Part shown: piece after piece, positions 10,098 to 21,800 of the stretch
Position numbering within the stretch: the stretch's first letter is position 1
Layout of the letters: each line of letters starts with the position of its first letter
DNA from: Saprolegnia diclina VS20
Lineage: Eukaryota; Oomycota; Saprolegniomycetes; Saprolegniales; Saprolegniaceae
Assembly (NCBI RefSeq): GCF_000281045.1
Contig: NW_008246069.1
Span: 337,955 to 401,954 of the forward strand
Direction of reading: 5' to 3'
DNA length: 64,000 nt
Position numbers and translations under genes: made by a program
Notes under the pieces: generated by a model
What the model was told of the DNA's origin: nothing
The model's database searches: none
What the model saw: only the letters and a program-made list of their open reading frames with translations

Positions 10098-12954
10098 ATG
10101 GCGTCGAGAACGGACGAAGCGCGCGTGGCCGAGGCGTTGGATGGCGCGATCGCCCAAGCCGTGCACGACATCCTTGACGTATGTATCTTACCTCGCATCT
10201 CCTATCGAGTACGCTTTTCTAGGAGGGCCCCGAGAGCATTGCGATATCGATGCCCAAGACATGGACCCTCGATGCGTCGAGTCGCGACTCGAGCTTCGAC
10301 ACGGCCATGACGACGAGCGAAGCCGTCGAACCGGAGCCGTCCAAGCTCCTCTTTGACTACGCGATTCTCTTCAAAATCGGGCGGAAAGGCGCTGGCGGCG
10401 TCAAAGTCCAGGACCTCCATGCGACCTACTTTGATGTCGACGTTGTCACCAAGGTGCAGGACATTTCCAAGCGACTGCTCTCTGCGGGGCTTCACGTGCG
10501 ACTCGAGACGCGCTGGAGCGACAAGAAGAAGGCACAGGCCAGTCACCTCAAAGTGCTCCTGCTCGTCTTTGCCCCCGAGTCGCTCTTGTCGCGGCTGCGC
10601 AAGAAGCTCGAAATCGAGCGCTGGATCGAGGGTGGGCGGTACGGCGAACACATCCTCAACCTCTCGACGCCGGCGCTCACGGCAGCAGACCGCCTCGTGC
10701 TCGTGGATCGCTTGCTGTACACGTCCGTGAGTGACGGCGGCGTCGGCCTCCACGACAGCAGCGAAGTCTACAAGGCATTTCCGCTGCACGACGATGCGTT
10801 CAACCGCGACGTGCTTGGCAGCTGGTTTTACGAGTGGCGCGATTATTTTCGCAACAACGACCACCATATCGAAAAGATCCGGCTGCATTTTGGGGAGAAA
10901 ACCGGCTTGTACTTCGCCTACATGGACTTTTACACGAAATGGCTCGTGCCACTAGCGCTCTGGGGCGTCGCCATCTACGTCGTCTCGGCGTTCTCACCCT
11001 CTGCCTACTTTCAGCTGCTAGCAATCACGGGCCTATTTGTCTCGACGCTTTGGGGCACCCTGTTTTTGATCTTTTGGAAGCGTCGGCGCGCGGCCATTCG
11101 GCTCAAGTGGGGTGTCGGGCAGCTCGAGCACGTCAACGTGCCAAACCGCGCGTTCCACGGCGTGCCACGTATGGACCCAGCGACCGGCGTCGTCAAGCTC
11201 TCCTACCCGATTTACAAGCGCCGCCTCAAGTACGCGGTCGGGTACCTCATCTTGCTTGCGTTCATTGCGGTCGAGACCGTTGTCACGATCGGCTTTGTCG
11301 ACTTGTACTTTTTCTTCAAGTCGGGCTGCGCCGGCGGCTGTTCGACCACCGGGTTTGAAAATTGGATCCTCGTGCTCTGCCAAGGCATTTTGCTCGGCTT
11401 GGTCGTCGACATTGTGCAGTACCAGCTCTTTCGCGTGATTGCAGTCGCACTCACCAACTGGGAGAACCACCGCACCGAGAAGCGCTACGAGAGTTCGCGC
11501 GCGCTCAAGATTTTTCTGTGGGATTTCTTTGGCATTTACTCGTGGTTTTGGGTGTGCGCGTTTGTCTACATTCCGTACGGCCAGCAGTTTAGCGACCTCT
11601 TGAACGAGTACCATATTTTGCCGTGGCCCTCGAGCTACCGCCCGGGTCTTCTCGTCCTCGGCAATATCTTTGTGACGCCGCTCGTCGTAACCCAAGGTAT
11701 GTTATAGTCTTTTCGGCACATGTCTCATTTTGCTATGACAATGCATAGCACTCAAAATCGTGTTTGAGAAAATGATTCCCTACTACCTCTTGCGCGGCGC
11801 CAAAAAAGCCATGGGCGCCAAAGACAACTATGACGTGTACCACCACGCCGTGTCGCAGGACTTTGGCAACGTGCCCAACCGCGAGCTCTCGGTCAAGGGA
11901 CCAAGCATCGCGTCGCCGCGCGTCACGGACCTTCTCGTCGCGGGGCTGCGCACGGTCGGGCGCAAACTCTCGACCAGTCCGCGCAAAGAGCGCTCGAAAT
12001 CGAGTGCCGAGCTCGGCATGGACGAGGACAAGCCCCAGAAAGGGCGGCACCTCATCGCTGGGCTCAAGGTGCCCGGTCCGCAGACGCAGGCGTTCCTCGA
12101 GCAGCGCAAACGGTTCGTGGACCGCGTCCTCGAGCAAGGCCGCCAGGTCCGTCTCCTCGCATTGTCTAGGGGTAGGGTCTGAGAGTGAGACAATTAGTCG
12201 CCGCACGACAACTTTGCCGATTATGCCGACACGTGCGTGCAATTCGGCTACGTGTCGCAGTTTACGTGCATTTGGCCGTTCATTCCGCTCTGCGCCGTCG
12301 TCAACAACCTCTTTGAAGTGCGGTCGTCGGCGTTTCAGGTCCATTTTCCTCCTGGTCTACTCTAGCCTATTCAATGTATCCATCTCGAGTAGCTGGCGTA
12401 TACGTCGGCGCGCCGTGTGCCCCAGCGCACGAGTTCGATCGGGTCGTGGAACCTCTTTCTGAAATTCAACAACATGTGGGCGATCTTCATCAACATCGCG
12501 CTCGTCTGCTACGCAAGTGGGCTCCTCGAGTCGTTCTATCCCAACTGCAATGTCGCGCTCGGTCAAGTCGGGTACGGCGACCACCTCCCACCGCTCGTGC
12601 CCAACTTTACGTGCCTCGCGGACGCCGACCGGTTCCGAATCTTTTTGATTCTCGAGGTATGGACAACTTGTCTTCACTCGGTGTTTGGATGCAAGTGTGT
12701 AGCATACGTGCGTGATGGTGTACGCGGCCTTGTACCTCGTCATTCCGTCCTTGCCGTCGGATGTCAAGCGCGTCATGCGCAAGAAGGACAAGGAAATCAA
12801 GGAACACTTTGTGTCCCAACTGCAAGTCGCGGTGCCGCATGCGTTTGTTCCGGCGTCGCAGGTCCACGCGCGCAGCTTTGCGCTCACGTCCGAACTCAAA
12901 ACCATTTTGTGCCGTGTCGACAAGGCACTGCGCACGCGCCACTTGGCGGGGTGA
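10098..12954 (+). CDS. Anoctamin/TMEM16 family membrane protein (869 aa) with altered calcium-site residues
   Basis: Model: six exons, 10098-10178, 10223-11696, 11749-12146, 12198-12338, 12393-12656 and 12703-12954; phases close exactly. Anoctamins are dimeric Ca2+-activated lipid scramblases or chloride channels. A cytosolic N-terminal domain of about 220 residues is followed by the family signature at the first membrane helix (HFGEKTGLYFAYMDFYTKWL), then further hydrophobic helices. Near the C-terminal helices come FADYADTCVQFGYV and NNLFEVRSSAF. Compared with the six acidic/Asn calcium ligands of mouse ANO1, this protein keeps E525, D659, D662 and E691 but has K521 and S695 where Asn and Asp are expected. 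Calcium gating may therefore be changed. A second, larger anoctamin lies at 48-52 kb. The gene is convergent with the GPCR-PIPK gene, 110 bp apart. Confidence 0.93.
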
Positions 12955-12977
12955 CCAACACGACTCGACTCGAAACA

Positions 12978-12993
12978 TTGATACTTTGATACA
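12978..12993 (+). promoter_or_regulatory. TTGATAC direct repeat in convergent 3' junction
   Basis: Two TTGATAC copies (12978-12984 and 12986-12992) sit between the stops of the anoctamin and GPCR-PIPK genes. The same 16-mer, on the other strand, occurs in the PACRG/ATG5 3' junction at 37298-37313. A 3'-end processing or transcript-stability role is inference. Confidence 0.4.
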
Positions 12994-13064
12994 CGCCACT
13001 CGGAACGAAGAGACTGCACAGAATACAATTTCTTTTTTATTTCAAAGCGAATCGAAGGGAAGGC

Positions 13065-16024
13065 TCAGAGGTGGTAGCGCTTGTGCAGTCCGTCGCCGGG
13101 CGATTCGAGGCTGCTGTTGACGTCGACGGGGACGCTGTCTTCGTCGTGGACACCGATGCTGAGGATTTCCGCCATCTTGAGGCAGAACCGGTCCTTGTAC
13201 GCAGTCGGCGGCACGGCCGAGAGACCATCCGGGTCCTTTCGGAGGGCGTGGAGCTTGAACCCGCGCTCGAGCTTCTTGTCAAAGTTCCAGAGCTGCAAAA
13301 TATCGATAATGCCAAAGTAATAGCACGCGGGCCCGACCACAGTGTTGGCGCGACGTGTGCCTACGTCGTCCATATGACACACAACCCAAGTACGTCGTCG
13401 CCATACCGTTGAAGAGGTGGGGAAGGCCCTCCGAGAGCAGCGCGTCCTCGTCTTCGGTGCCCGTTGGATCCCGCATCTTGGCGACACTGCCGTCCCGCGC
13501 CTTCATCTTGATGTTGTTGTTGAGCAAAAGGCTCTTGGAGTTTTCGGCTTCTTCGAGCTCGAGCTCCATGTCGTCTGTGACCCGGTACTCGACGTTGTGG
13601 ACACCCATGAGCAGCGAGTAGTCCATGATGCCATGGCTCGCTAGGAACGAAGCATCCTTGCAAATGTGCGCGTAGAGCTCTTCGGCTTCGACCTCGTTGA
13701 GCCGGACCTTCTGCGTCAAGTCGTTGTCCTTCAGGATTACGTTTGGCTCGTGGTTGCCGCCAACGCGGAGAGGGCACGCGTTCGACTCGGCGTCCGCGAC
13801 GCCAAAGATGAACTTGCCGTTGCAGTGCCGGCACGTGACGCTCTTGCCTTTCGTCGGCTGCTTGGCCGACCGGTTGACCCAGCTGCCCTTGATGTCGTAG
13901 CGCCGGTGGATCGTCTTGGAGTTGTCGCAAAACAAGTTGGCCATGACGACAAAGTAGAACGTGCTGCCATAGAGCTGCACCGAGTGGCAGCCGTAAAACC
14001 GCGTGAGGAGCGAGTCCGGGTGCGAGAGGAGGTAGCTGCCGTACTCGGGCGCGATCGCCTGCAGAAACGACGCTTCGCCCGGGCTCATGCTCTTGACAAT
14101 GAGCTGCTGGTCCTGCGAGAAAAACATAAACGCGCCGCTTGCGCCTTCGCTGAGCCGCTCCTTGGTCGTCTTGCTCAGACTCTGCACGTACGCCTCGGTC
14201 GAGACGCCAAAGTGGTGCCGAATCGCGTGGAACACGTGCGGGCAAAAGTCGGTAAAGATCGTTGTCGACGTCGGCGCGTCAAGGGTCGTTTGGCCTTGCG
14301 GCAGCAGTCGCAGTTGGTTGACGGTCGCATTGTCCGGGAGCGTCACGATCTCTTTGGCCGCTTGGATGATGCCGGTCGTTGTGTAGTAGAGCACTTCACA
14401 GCGCAGCGCCAGATTCACTTGCGGGCTCAAGTCGACGTCGACCGGAAGGCCCTTCTTCGAGTTGGGCGCGTTCCCGACGAGGAGACCGTCGCTAGGCAAT
14501 AAAGTGAGTGCGGCCACGAGAGGAGAGGAGAGTGTACCCGAATGAGAGCTCGTTAATCTGGAACCAGACGATAAAGTCAAAGTACCCCTTGCACGTGATG
14601 AAGAACATCATGACTTGGGTCAGCGCCGTGTACGAGTTCGGGTTGTTGACGAGGCCCAGCACAAGGTACGGCACGTAGACGCCAAATGTGATCGCCCAGT
14701 AGATGATGATCGCGATCACGTAGCTATCCATCCGATGAGGATACGTGTTGGATAGATGGATACAATCGATCCAAGTTGTAAAACGTACACGGTGACCGAG
14801 TGCAAGACGCGGAGGCGAAGGCGGAGGGTTTCCGCAAGGCCGGCCTTGAGCCGCTTCCATGCAAACACAATGACACTAGCTCTGGTAAGCACCAGCGTCG
14901 AGAGCATCGACGTACCAGAGTGCCACGACCCAGAAAAGGATGATCCAGATGTAGAAAAATCCCCACGACCTACATCTCACAACTCAGAAATGAGTGGATA
15001 CCACGGGGCGTACGTGGTGTTGATGGCCCAGAGGAGGTTGGTCTGGCTGCTCGAGCTGCCCGTGTCCTTGTGCACGGGCTTGGCCCAGCAGTAGTTGAAC
15101 TCGGACGGTCCGGCCTTGTCGAGCGACACGAGGAGAATGCTCGTGAGCAGCGCTAGCCGCACACGCATGAGCCAATGCATTTCGAGTCGGATACGATACC
15201 AAAGCCCCAGACAAAGATGTGGTAGAAGCGAACGTTGCGCTTGAAGTCCGTGAATGGACTGCGCACGGACGTGTACATGTCGTAGGTCATGACGCAGAAC
15301 CAGCACTCGGAGCCGAGGAGGAAGAACTGCGTGAAGCCAGCAGCCACGTTGCAGCCCTTCTCGGACAGAATATCGAGCGTCTCAATGTCCGTCACGTTCT
15401 TCTGGAGGCTGAAGTTGCACCCGCCGTTGCCGCACCTACGCATCGCAGCTGAGCGTCCTCTGTCGCGATACGCGAGTCTACTTGTAGAGCTCGGTGAAGA
15501 GCAGAATGAGCACAAAGCCCACGTCGCAGAGACTCCGGTAAAAGATGAGCGGGTTCGGGTGCTTCTTCCACGACGGAAGGTGCCAATACGTGTAGATGAC
15601 GGCCGACGCCGAGACGATCGTAACCGTGCCACCGGCGAGGAGCCCGACCGAGACGCGGTACCCGAGCGCCGGGATCGCAATCGTCGCGGCGAGCGCGCAG
15701 AGGAAGAAGAGCAGCATGAGCGCCTGTATCGCAAAGTTGTTGGCCCAGTGGATCGAGTTCTCGATGCGGATCTTGGCGTGGAACCAGCCGAGGCGGTCCG
15801 TGTCCTTGCCTGGACCGGCGAGCGTGCTCGGTATGTCGCACTCAGAGTGCTGGAACGCCATGGACTTGGGCGTTGACGACGGGTTGTAGTACTGGGCGTC
15901 CCTACGCATGGCCATGAGCTCCATCGTGCACGGCCTCCTCGCTATCGTCGACGTCGTACGAGGGAGAAGAGGCCTCGGAGATGTTGTCGCGGACGTACGG
16001 CCCCTTCGTAGCTGATGCTTGCAT
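13065..16024 (-). CDS. GPCR-PIPK: seven-helix receptor fused to phosphatidylinositol-phosphate kinase
   Basis: Model: nine exons, 16024-15960, 15901-15482, 15435-15200, 15152-15002, 14969-14916, 14875-14789, 14723-14538, 14491-13407 and 13360-13065, giving 859 aa; phases close. About 60 soluble residues precede seven hydrophobic helices (about 65-400). Cysteines in the first outer loop and the GSECW segment suit the usual receptor disulfide. The kinase follows directly: ATP-site Lys 533 (IVKSM), YDIKGSW at 598-604, MDYSLLMGVH at 689-698 and a C-terminal YYFGIIDILQ activation-segment region. This is the GPCR-PIPK ('GK') family, believed to couple a signal to PIP/PIP2 production at the membrane. 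An insert between YDIKGSW and LKDNDL carries C620, C623 and C639, plus nearby HEP, and looks like a small metal knuckle. The first exon is inferred from phase and composition; an alternative start is the ATG at 15924. Confidence 0.93.
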
Positions 16025-16465
16025 AGAGGCGAGGGTGGCCGGCTGGACGTCGCCCCGTGACAAATGCTTGTGTACCGTAACGTGACCAAGCCTGCGCAAG
16101 ATGGTACTTTTTCTGTCACAAAACCGACGCTGTTTTCGTTTACACTTGGTGTTTGTATGAAAAACGTCGCTTAGTCGGAGAAATGCGACCGGGCTTGAAA
16201 TTTTCAGCGTTTCACGGGACGACACTGGATCTGGCGACCAGCGCAGTCCGACCGAGGGTTGCTGCCAGGACCTCGCCCGCCCCGCCGGCGCTGCATAGAC
16301 GATGCATCGCACCACGATGTAGCTGCGCCCGTCCGCTACCCGCCTCGATGGTACGTAGTGCGTGCATATGCATGGCCAAGGCACTGCAGGCGATGATACA
16401 CGCTGGCTTTATCGGCGCTTGAAGTTGCTACCAATACGGATCCTTCTGAAATTACAGCACACCTC
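16025..16465. other. Intergenic region upstream of GPCR-PIPK
   Basis: This 440-bp stretch lies between the GPCR-PIPK start and the stop of the next minus-strand gene, so it should hold the GPCR-PIPK promoter. I see no convincing coding exon or named promoter motif in it. Confidence 0.5.
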
Positions 16466-17446
16466 TCATGCTTCGACCGGCGCGTTCCCGACACCGCGGG
16501 GCGTCTCGGACGCCTGGAACCGCACGTGACGGTAGCCCATGCGTTTGGCTTGGCGCACGCGGCTTCGAAGCGCCACGCAGGCAGCGATGACGGTCACCAG
16601 CGCGAGCGTCGAGAGCATGAGCGTCGTGTGCAACCGCTCGTCGTGCTCAATGTCGGCAAGGCTCTGTCCATGGTACTTGGCGACGATGCACTTGTCGTCA
16701 AAGTAGAGCATATGGCGGGTCGGCGGCGACGTGGACCCGTCGCGATAGGCTGCAAACTCACACTCGACCGGCTCGCCTTCTGCCGTGAAGCGGAAGTACT
16801 CAACCATATCGCTATGGATGCTGTCGTTCTGCGCCTCGTACGCCGTGAGCTCGAAGGACGCATCGTCGTACATGTGTTTGAGATGCTAACGTCGCAGTGT
16901 GAGAACGCCGATAGAGGACACGCGGAGCTTACCTCGCTGACCAAGGCGCGGATCGGGCCTTCCTCAATGCGATCGGTTGGAAGGGCAACGCGAGGAAACT
17001 GCTCGAACGTCTTGCCCGTGCAGTCGACGTGGCCGTCCGTGTCGTTCGTGCACACAAAGACGCAGTTGGCGACCGTCATGTACGGGTCGCCTGCAAACGC
17101 AGCCGAGTCGAATTGGAGCTTGAGGAGCACGTTGAGCTTGTACGTGGCGCCCGCCATGTAGTACGTCTCTTCGTACTCGTCTTCGTAGTACGGATCATCG
17201 AGCAAAATCGGGTGCTTGTACACCTACGCACTAGGATGAGTCTTCCAATCGATCGTGCTCGTCACGTACTTGGGCGCTGAGCACGGTCTTGTCGCTCACA
17301 ACCGCAAAGACGTCCGAGAGGAACCGGTCGTACGTCTTCATAAATTCATTCGTGGCCACAGCGACGAACGCATCAGACGGGTCCACCGCCACAAAGGTCG
17401 CCGCCGCCACCGAGAAGAAGGCGACAAGGCTGTGTACGAGTCGCAT
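16466..17446 (-). CDS. Type I membrane protein, unknown family, member A of a divergent paralogous pair (295 aa)
   Basis: Model: three exons, 17446-17270, 17223-16933 and 16885-16466, all in phase 0. A signal peptide (MRLVHSLVAFFSVAAATFVA) is followed by an extracellular region of about 215 residues with cysteines in CVFVCTN, DCTGK, VECEF and DDKCIV. A single transmembrane helix (LMLSTLALVTVIAACVAL, about residues 240-257) and a short basic cytosolic tail complete it. It aligns along its length with the divergent gene starting at 17650: same signal peptide/ectodomain/TM layout, the same first two intron positions and phases, and shared VxxPVxLxDE..., TYKLNVLLxxxF and TVAxxxxxC patterns. I recognise no named family; a surface receptor, adhesin or lysosomal membrane protein are all possible. 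Confidence 0.8.
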
Positions 17447-17649
17447 GGCCAATTGCACAATACGCAACGTGGTGCCGCCACGCGTGTGGGACACCCTTGG
17501 CGTCCTCACAAATCGAAAGACAAGAAAAGGACAGAAGAAATGATGGCGTATCTCGAAGGTTTGTGATCGCAACGAAGATTAGAACATGGAAGCGATCGAA
17601 GATCGAACTGCAGCGGTGGCTGGTATGTTGGCGCATTGCAGAATTGCTC
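17447..17649. promoter_or_regulatory. 203-bp bidirectional intergenic region of the paralogous pair
   Basis: The two start codons of the paralogous membrane-protein genes face away from each other across this interval, so it must carry both promoters. The sequence is mixed purine-rich with no strong initiator match that I could see. Confidence 0.5.
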
Positions 17650-18694
17650 ATGCGCGCCGTAGTCGCTGGGGTGTGTCTTGCGTTGGCGGCGGCGACCGAC
17701 CGTGGGTTCGTTCCGGTTCCCGTGAATGACCCGTTTCTGGACGAGTCGGCGACCGCCTTTCTGCGCGACTATCGACTCAAGCTCACGTTCCACTTTGCCA
17801 ACGTTAGCGAAAGCCGCATCATCGGCGCCGAGGTACGGGATGACACGCCATGATTCCAAGTACGTAGCCCCATACATGGTAGGTTGCCCGGTTTCCACTG
17901 CCGGTGCTGGACGAGCTGCCAACGAGCAGCGACGCCAACGCCACGATCGACTATGTACTCGCGTCGACGTACCGTGTCAACATGCTCATGAACATCCACT
18001 TCAACTCGGAGAAATTTGGCGGCAACGAGTTTGTGACGGTCGCGAGCGCCGAGTACACGTGCTTCAACCGGACCAACGACCACGACACGTGCGAAGCCGA
18101 CTCGTTTTTAGAAAACAAGCGCGTCGCGCAGCCGATCGCGGATGTCCCAGAGTACATTCGGCCGTCCATCGACCTTGTACGACGACTCAGTTATACGAGG
18201 TGATGCTCAGCTGGATGCGGTAGGCGACGCACAACCAGTACGCGGACGAAGACCCGGTCTGGACAGCGTACGAGACGCAAGAGCTCTCGGTCGCGGGGCA
18301 CATGGACTACGTCAAGTTCATCTTGGACGGCGAGCCGGTTCCGTGCACGGCGGCCTTTCACTACGACGGCGTGAAGGCGCGCATGGTGCACCTCGACTGG
18401 TCCTGCTACTCGGCCACGTACGTCGAAACCAAGATGCGCACCATGATCCGAAACGGTCTGTCACGATGACATACCCATTCGCATGCTCACTGGCATATTG
18501 TAGGCTACATCAAACTCGTGGCGACGGCGCTGAGCATTCTCGCGCTGTTTGCGGCCATTGGTGTCTACTGCAAGCGACGTGCCGTCGGTGGCAGCCACAT
18601 TCTTCGCTTCCTCGCGCCCGCGGCACCGCCCGTGCAAGAGAAGCCCCGCCCCACGGAAGAGCCACCCAAATCGTACAGCTCGTTTCGCGTATAA
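17650..18694 (+). CDS. Type I membrane protein, unknown family, member B of a divergent paralogous pair (299 aa)
   Basis: Model: four exons, 17650-17832, 17883-18176, 18224-18455 and 18504-18694; phases 0, 0 and 1. Signal peptide MRAVVAGVCLALAAATDRGF, then an ectodomain with cysteines in AEYTCFN, DTCEADS, VPCTAAF and LDWSCYS and several N-x-S/T sites. One transmembrane helix follows (LVATALSILALFAAIGVY), with a Pro/Arg-rich cytosolic tail. The layout and first two introns match member A. Member B has an extra intron just before the transmembrane helix that member A lacks. Sequence identity is low, so the duplication is old or the ectodomains evolve fast. No family name can be given from sequence alone. 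Confidence 0.8.
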
Positions 18695-18876
18695 GCTCTG
18701 AATGAAAGACGATATTGTCATCAAACCGAAAGACAAGTGGGTACATGCATCCGCCCAATGATGTCGCATGCGCGCGTTCAAACGGCCAACACACCGTGCG
18801 TCGATGCGCCTTGCGTCAGCACCACGGGCAGTCAACACAGTTGTCCAACAGAGCGAGCCAAAGTTGACATATCAGA

Positions 18877-21800
18877 CTATAGCGTGCGCATCTTGTGTAC
18901 ACTGTTGTGCAGCTCGTGAAAGAACTGCGGAAGCTCCTGCAGTGCGGTCTTGGAGGTCTTGGAGCAAGCAAAGAGGCCATCGCTGTCGTGCTCCTAGCCG
19001 CAACATTAGTCTTCAGCTCGATACACGACGAATGCACCGTGCTCGGCGAAAGGTACTTGGCCAGCGCTTGCTTTTCGAGGAGCGCCAGCATCCGCGACAC
19101 GGCGTTATCCCGCTCCATGGCCAAGGCCATAAACGGCATCTCGAGCGCAGCCGAAGGAAGCTGCGACGCCCAGTACAAGTGGTGGGCATGACTGCGCAGT
19201 GCCGGCCCGAGCTGAATGTTCACAAGACGAAAGCCGGCGTCGTCAAGAAGCCACGGAAGAATACCTCCCGCCGCGTCCACGAGCGGGCCGAGCAAGAGCA
19301 CGAGCGTCGTCTCGACCAGTGTCTTGGGTGTCATCTCGACCACGCACGAGCTCTCGTTGGCGAGCCGCCACTGCAGCGCGGGTGGGCGACGCTGTCTATG
19401 CCTCTGGATGGTACACGAATGATGGTATCAACATCAAGTACCTCGTGAGGTCGTCGTATAAGGCATCCGACAGGATGTCTCGATAGAGCAGGCCAAAATC
19501 GCTTCGAGCAGCTTCGTATGTCGCTGGCGTGTACAGTGCGTTGTGCAGTGCGTCGACGCCGTAGCCAGCGATAAGCGAGTGCCGCGCTACCCGCTTTGCG
19601 TCCTCCGGGTCGGCAGGGCCAACGAGCTCTTGGAGGCGCGCGACTGCGTGCAGTCGACGCACGGCGCACACCACCTACCCGCGCATGTGAGCATTTCCTC
19701 GCTGGATCGTGGCTCGTACGCTTGGCGCCGACGTGAGATAGGCCACGTGGCCGTCGTCGGTCGCAAAAGCACGGGCTTGGTGGGACAAGAGTGTCGTCAT
19801 GTGCACGTCCAGCAGCACAAAGCCGTCCCGAGCGAGGCGTCGGAGGAGCACGGGCAGTAGCGACGTTGGCGCGTGTGGCTTGACCAGCACGAGCGACACC
19901 AGCGGGGTCGGCTTTTCGTGCAGGAAGAACGGTAGCGCATACGGCGGGTAGCACAAATCCAACGGCGACAGCGTCGTTTGGTGCAGCTCGGAGGGCGCAA
20001 AGAGCTGGTGCACGAGTCCATGGACGATAGCCGGCGAGGTGTACAGCCAAATGTGCGGCAGGGAGGCCCCAAGGGCTTTCTTGATGCTGCCGTCGGACAG
20101 CAGTTGTCGAAGCACCACGAAGAGCAACCGCCCTTGACGACACGACGCGTCTTTGGTCAGGACGGTGGCCATGGCGGGCGATGTCGTCACGAGCTTGAGG
20201 CCGAGCAAGTGCCACGTCTCGGCGTTGGCCAAGAGGGTTCTGAGGGCAGCGCCAAGCGGGGGCAGCTCCAGCGACGCAGTACCTGCGTGTGCAAACACCT
20301 CCTACAAACGGTTGGCGTGGAATTCATGAAACACAAAGAGCACGTACCGGAGGAAGTACTGCCAGCAACGTCTGCTCTCGGTGGTAGTCGGCCACGAGCG
20401 GTGGCGGCGTTGGTTTTGGCAACGGCAGCGTCAACTTGGTCGCATACGCGGCCACCTCGTCTGGTGAAACCAGCACCGGTACATCGAGACCCGTACTTTC
20501 GTGCAGTGTTTGCTGCAAGCTTGGTGCATGGATCGCTCCGTGCTCCTAACATCGCTCGACCGTCGACCGTCAACACGTGAAGTCCAGAGCCAAGTACCTT
20601 GAAGGCCACCACGGTGACGCAGCCAGCACCGCATCGATGGAGCCCTGTGAGCGTGTAGCCGCACCGAGCGACCGCATCTATGGCTGCACCCAGCGATGAC
20701 GGCGGCAGCGTCAACGGCCACGTCACCGCCACGCGCGTCTCGGGCATGAGCACGATCGAATTGAGCGGTCGGGGGCGGGGTAAATGCGTTGGGAGCGGCG
20801 TCGCATGCGTCGTTACGACACGACCGCCCAGCCAATGCACAACATCGCGCTTTGCCTGGAGAGCGCCGTGGGAGACGTACACGTCATGGCGATACGGGAA
20901 CGCTGCGTCACGAAGCGTGGCCACCGCAGTGTGACCGCGCAGTGCCAGCACGAGATGCACTTTGGCGGCGGCGACGTCCGACGGCACGGCCAAGTTGGAC
21001 TCGAAACGCGCGTCAAAGCAGAGCTTGCAGCCGACAACGTCGACATCTGGCAGCGCGAAAAAGTCGACGAGGCCCCGGAACGCTGGTCCGGCGAGCACGG
21101 CGACAGTCGTCTCGGGAGCAATGCGTGGCGTGTCGTCGTCGCAAAGCGCGAAGGAATACACTTGAAAGGCGGGGAGCCGTGTGAAGAGGTGGATCGGATG
21201 CGCCGTCGTAGTCGGCAAGACGATGTCCCAGCACGCTGCCAAGCACTCCTTGGTACCCGGCACCTAGCACACTCTTGCAGTTCCAAGTTGATGAGGAGGA
21301 GCGTACCGGTGACGCGGTGATCGTCGCGAGGTCTGGCGTCGAGATGGCAACGTACAGCACGCGACGCGCTTTCGCCTGCCCTGGCCTTGGCGACAGGAAG
21401 GAAAGCGTGCTTGGAGGGTCCGAGGCCACTGTTTTCACAAGCCCCAAGAGCGCTGTGGACGGAAACATCGACTCGAGCTGGAGCAAGTGCGATAGCATCG
21501 GCGCAAATAGCGCATCATGGGTCTCGAGGCCGCAGACAAGGACGTGCACATTGTCCAAGGCAATGCTGTCGTCGCTCTGGGACGCGTACGCGAAGAAAGC
21601 TTCCCAGTAGGGTGGCGGTAGCATCGGAATGAACGCGCCGTGCGAGAGCTGGCGGTGGTAGAGTGGCTCGCACAGGTCGCTGGCCGCAATGCTCTCTTCA
21701 ATGCGACGCTTGACGTCCAATGTACTCGGCCCCGCAAGTGTACGGGGCGCCTCTCTCGGAACGGTGGCGGCAGGTGCGACGGCCACGGTCGCTGGTACGT

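Noticed and set aside
15478..16119. GPCR-PIPK starting at 16119
   Set aside because: That codon is GTG. A spliced first exon from the ATG at 16024 gives a clean phase-2 junction and a better N-terminus.
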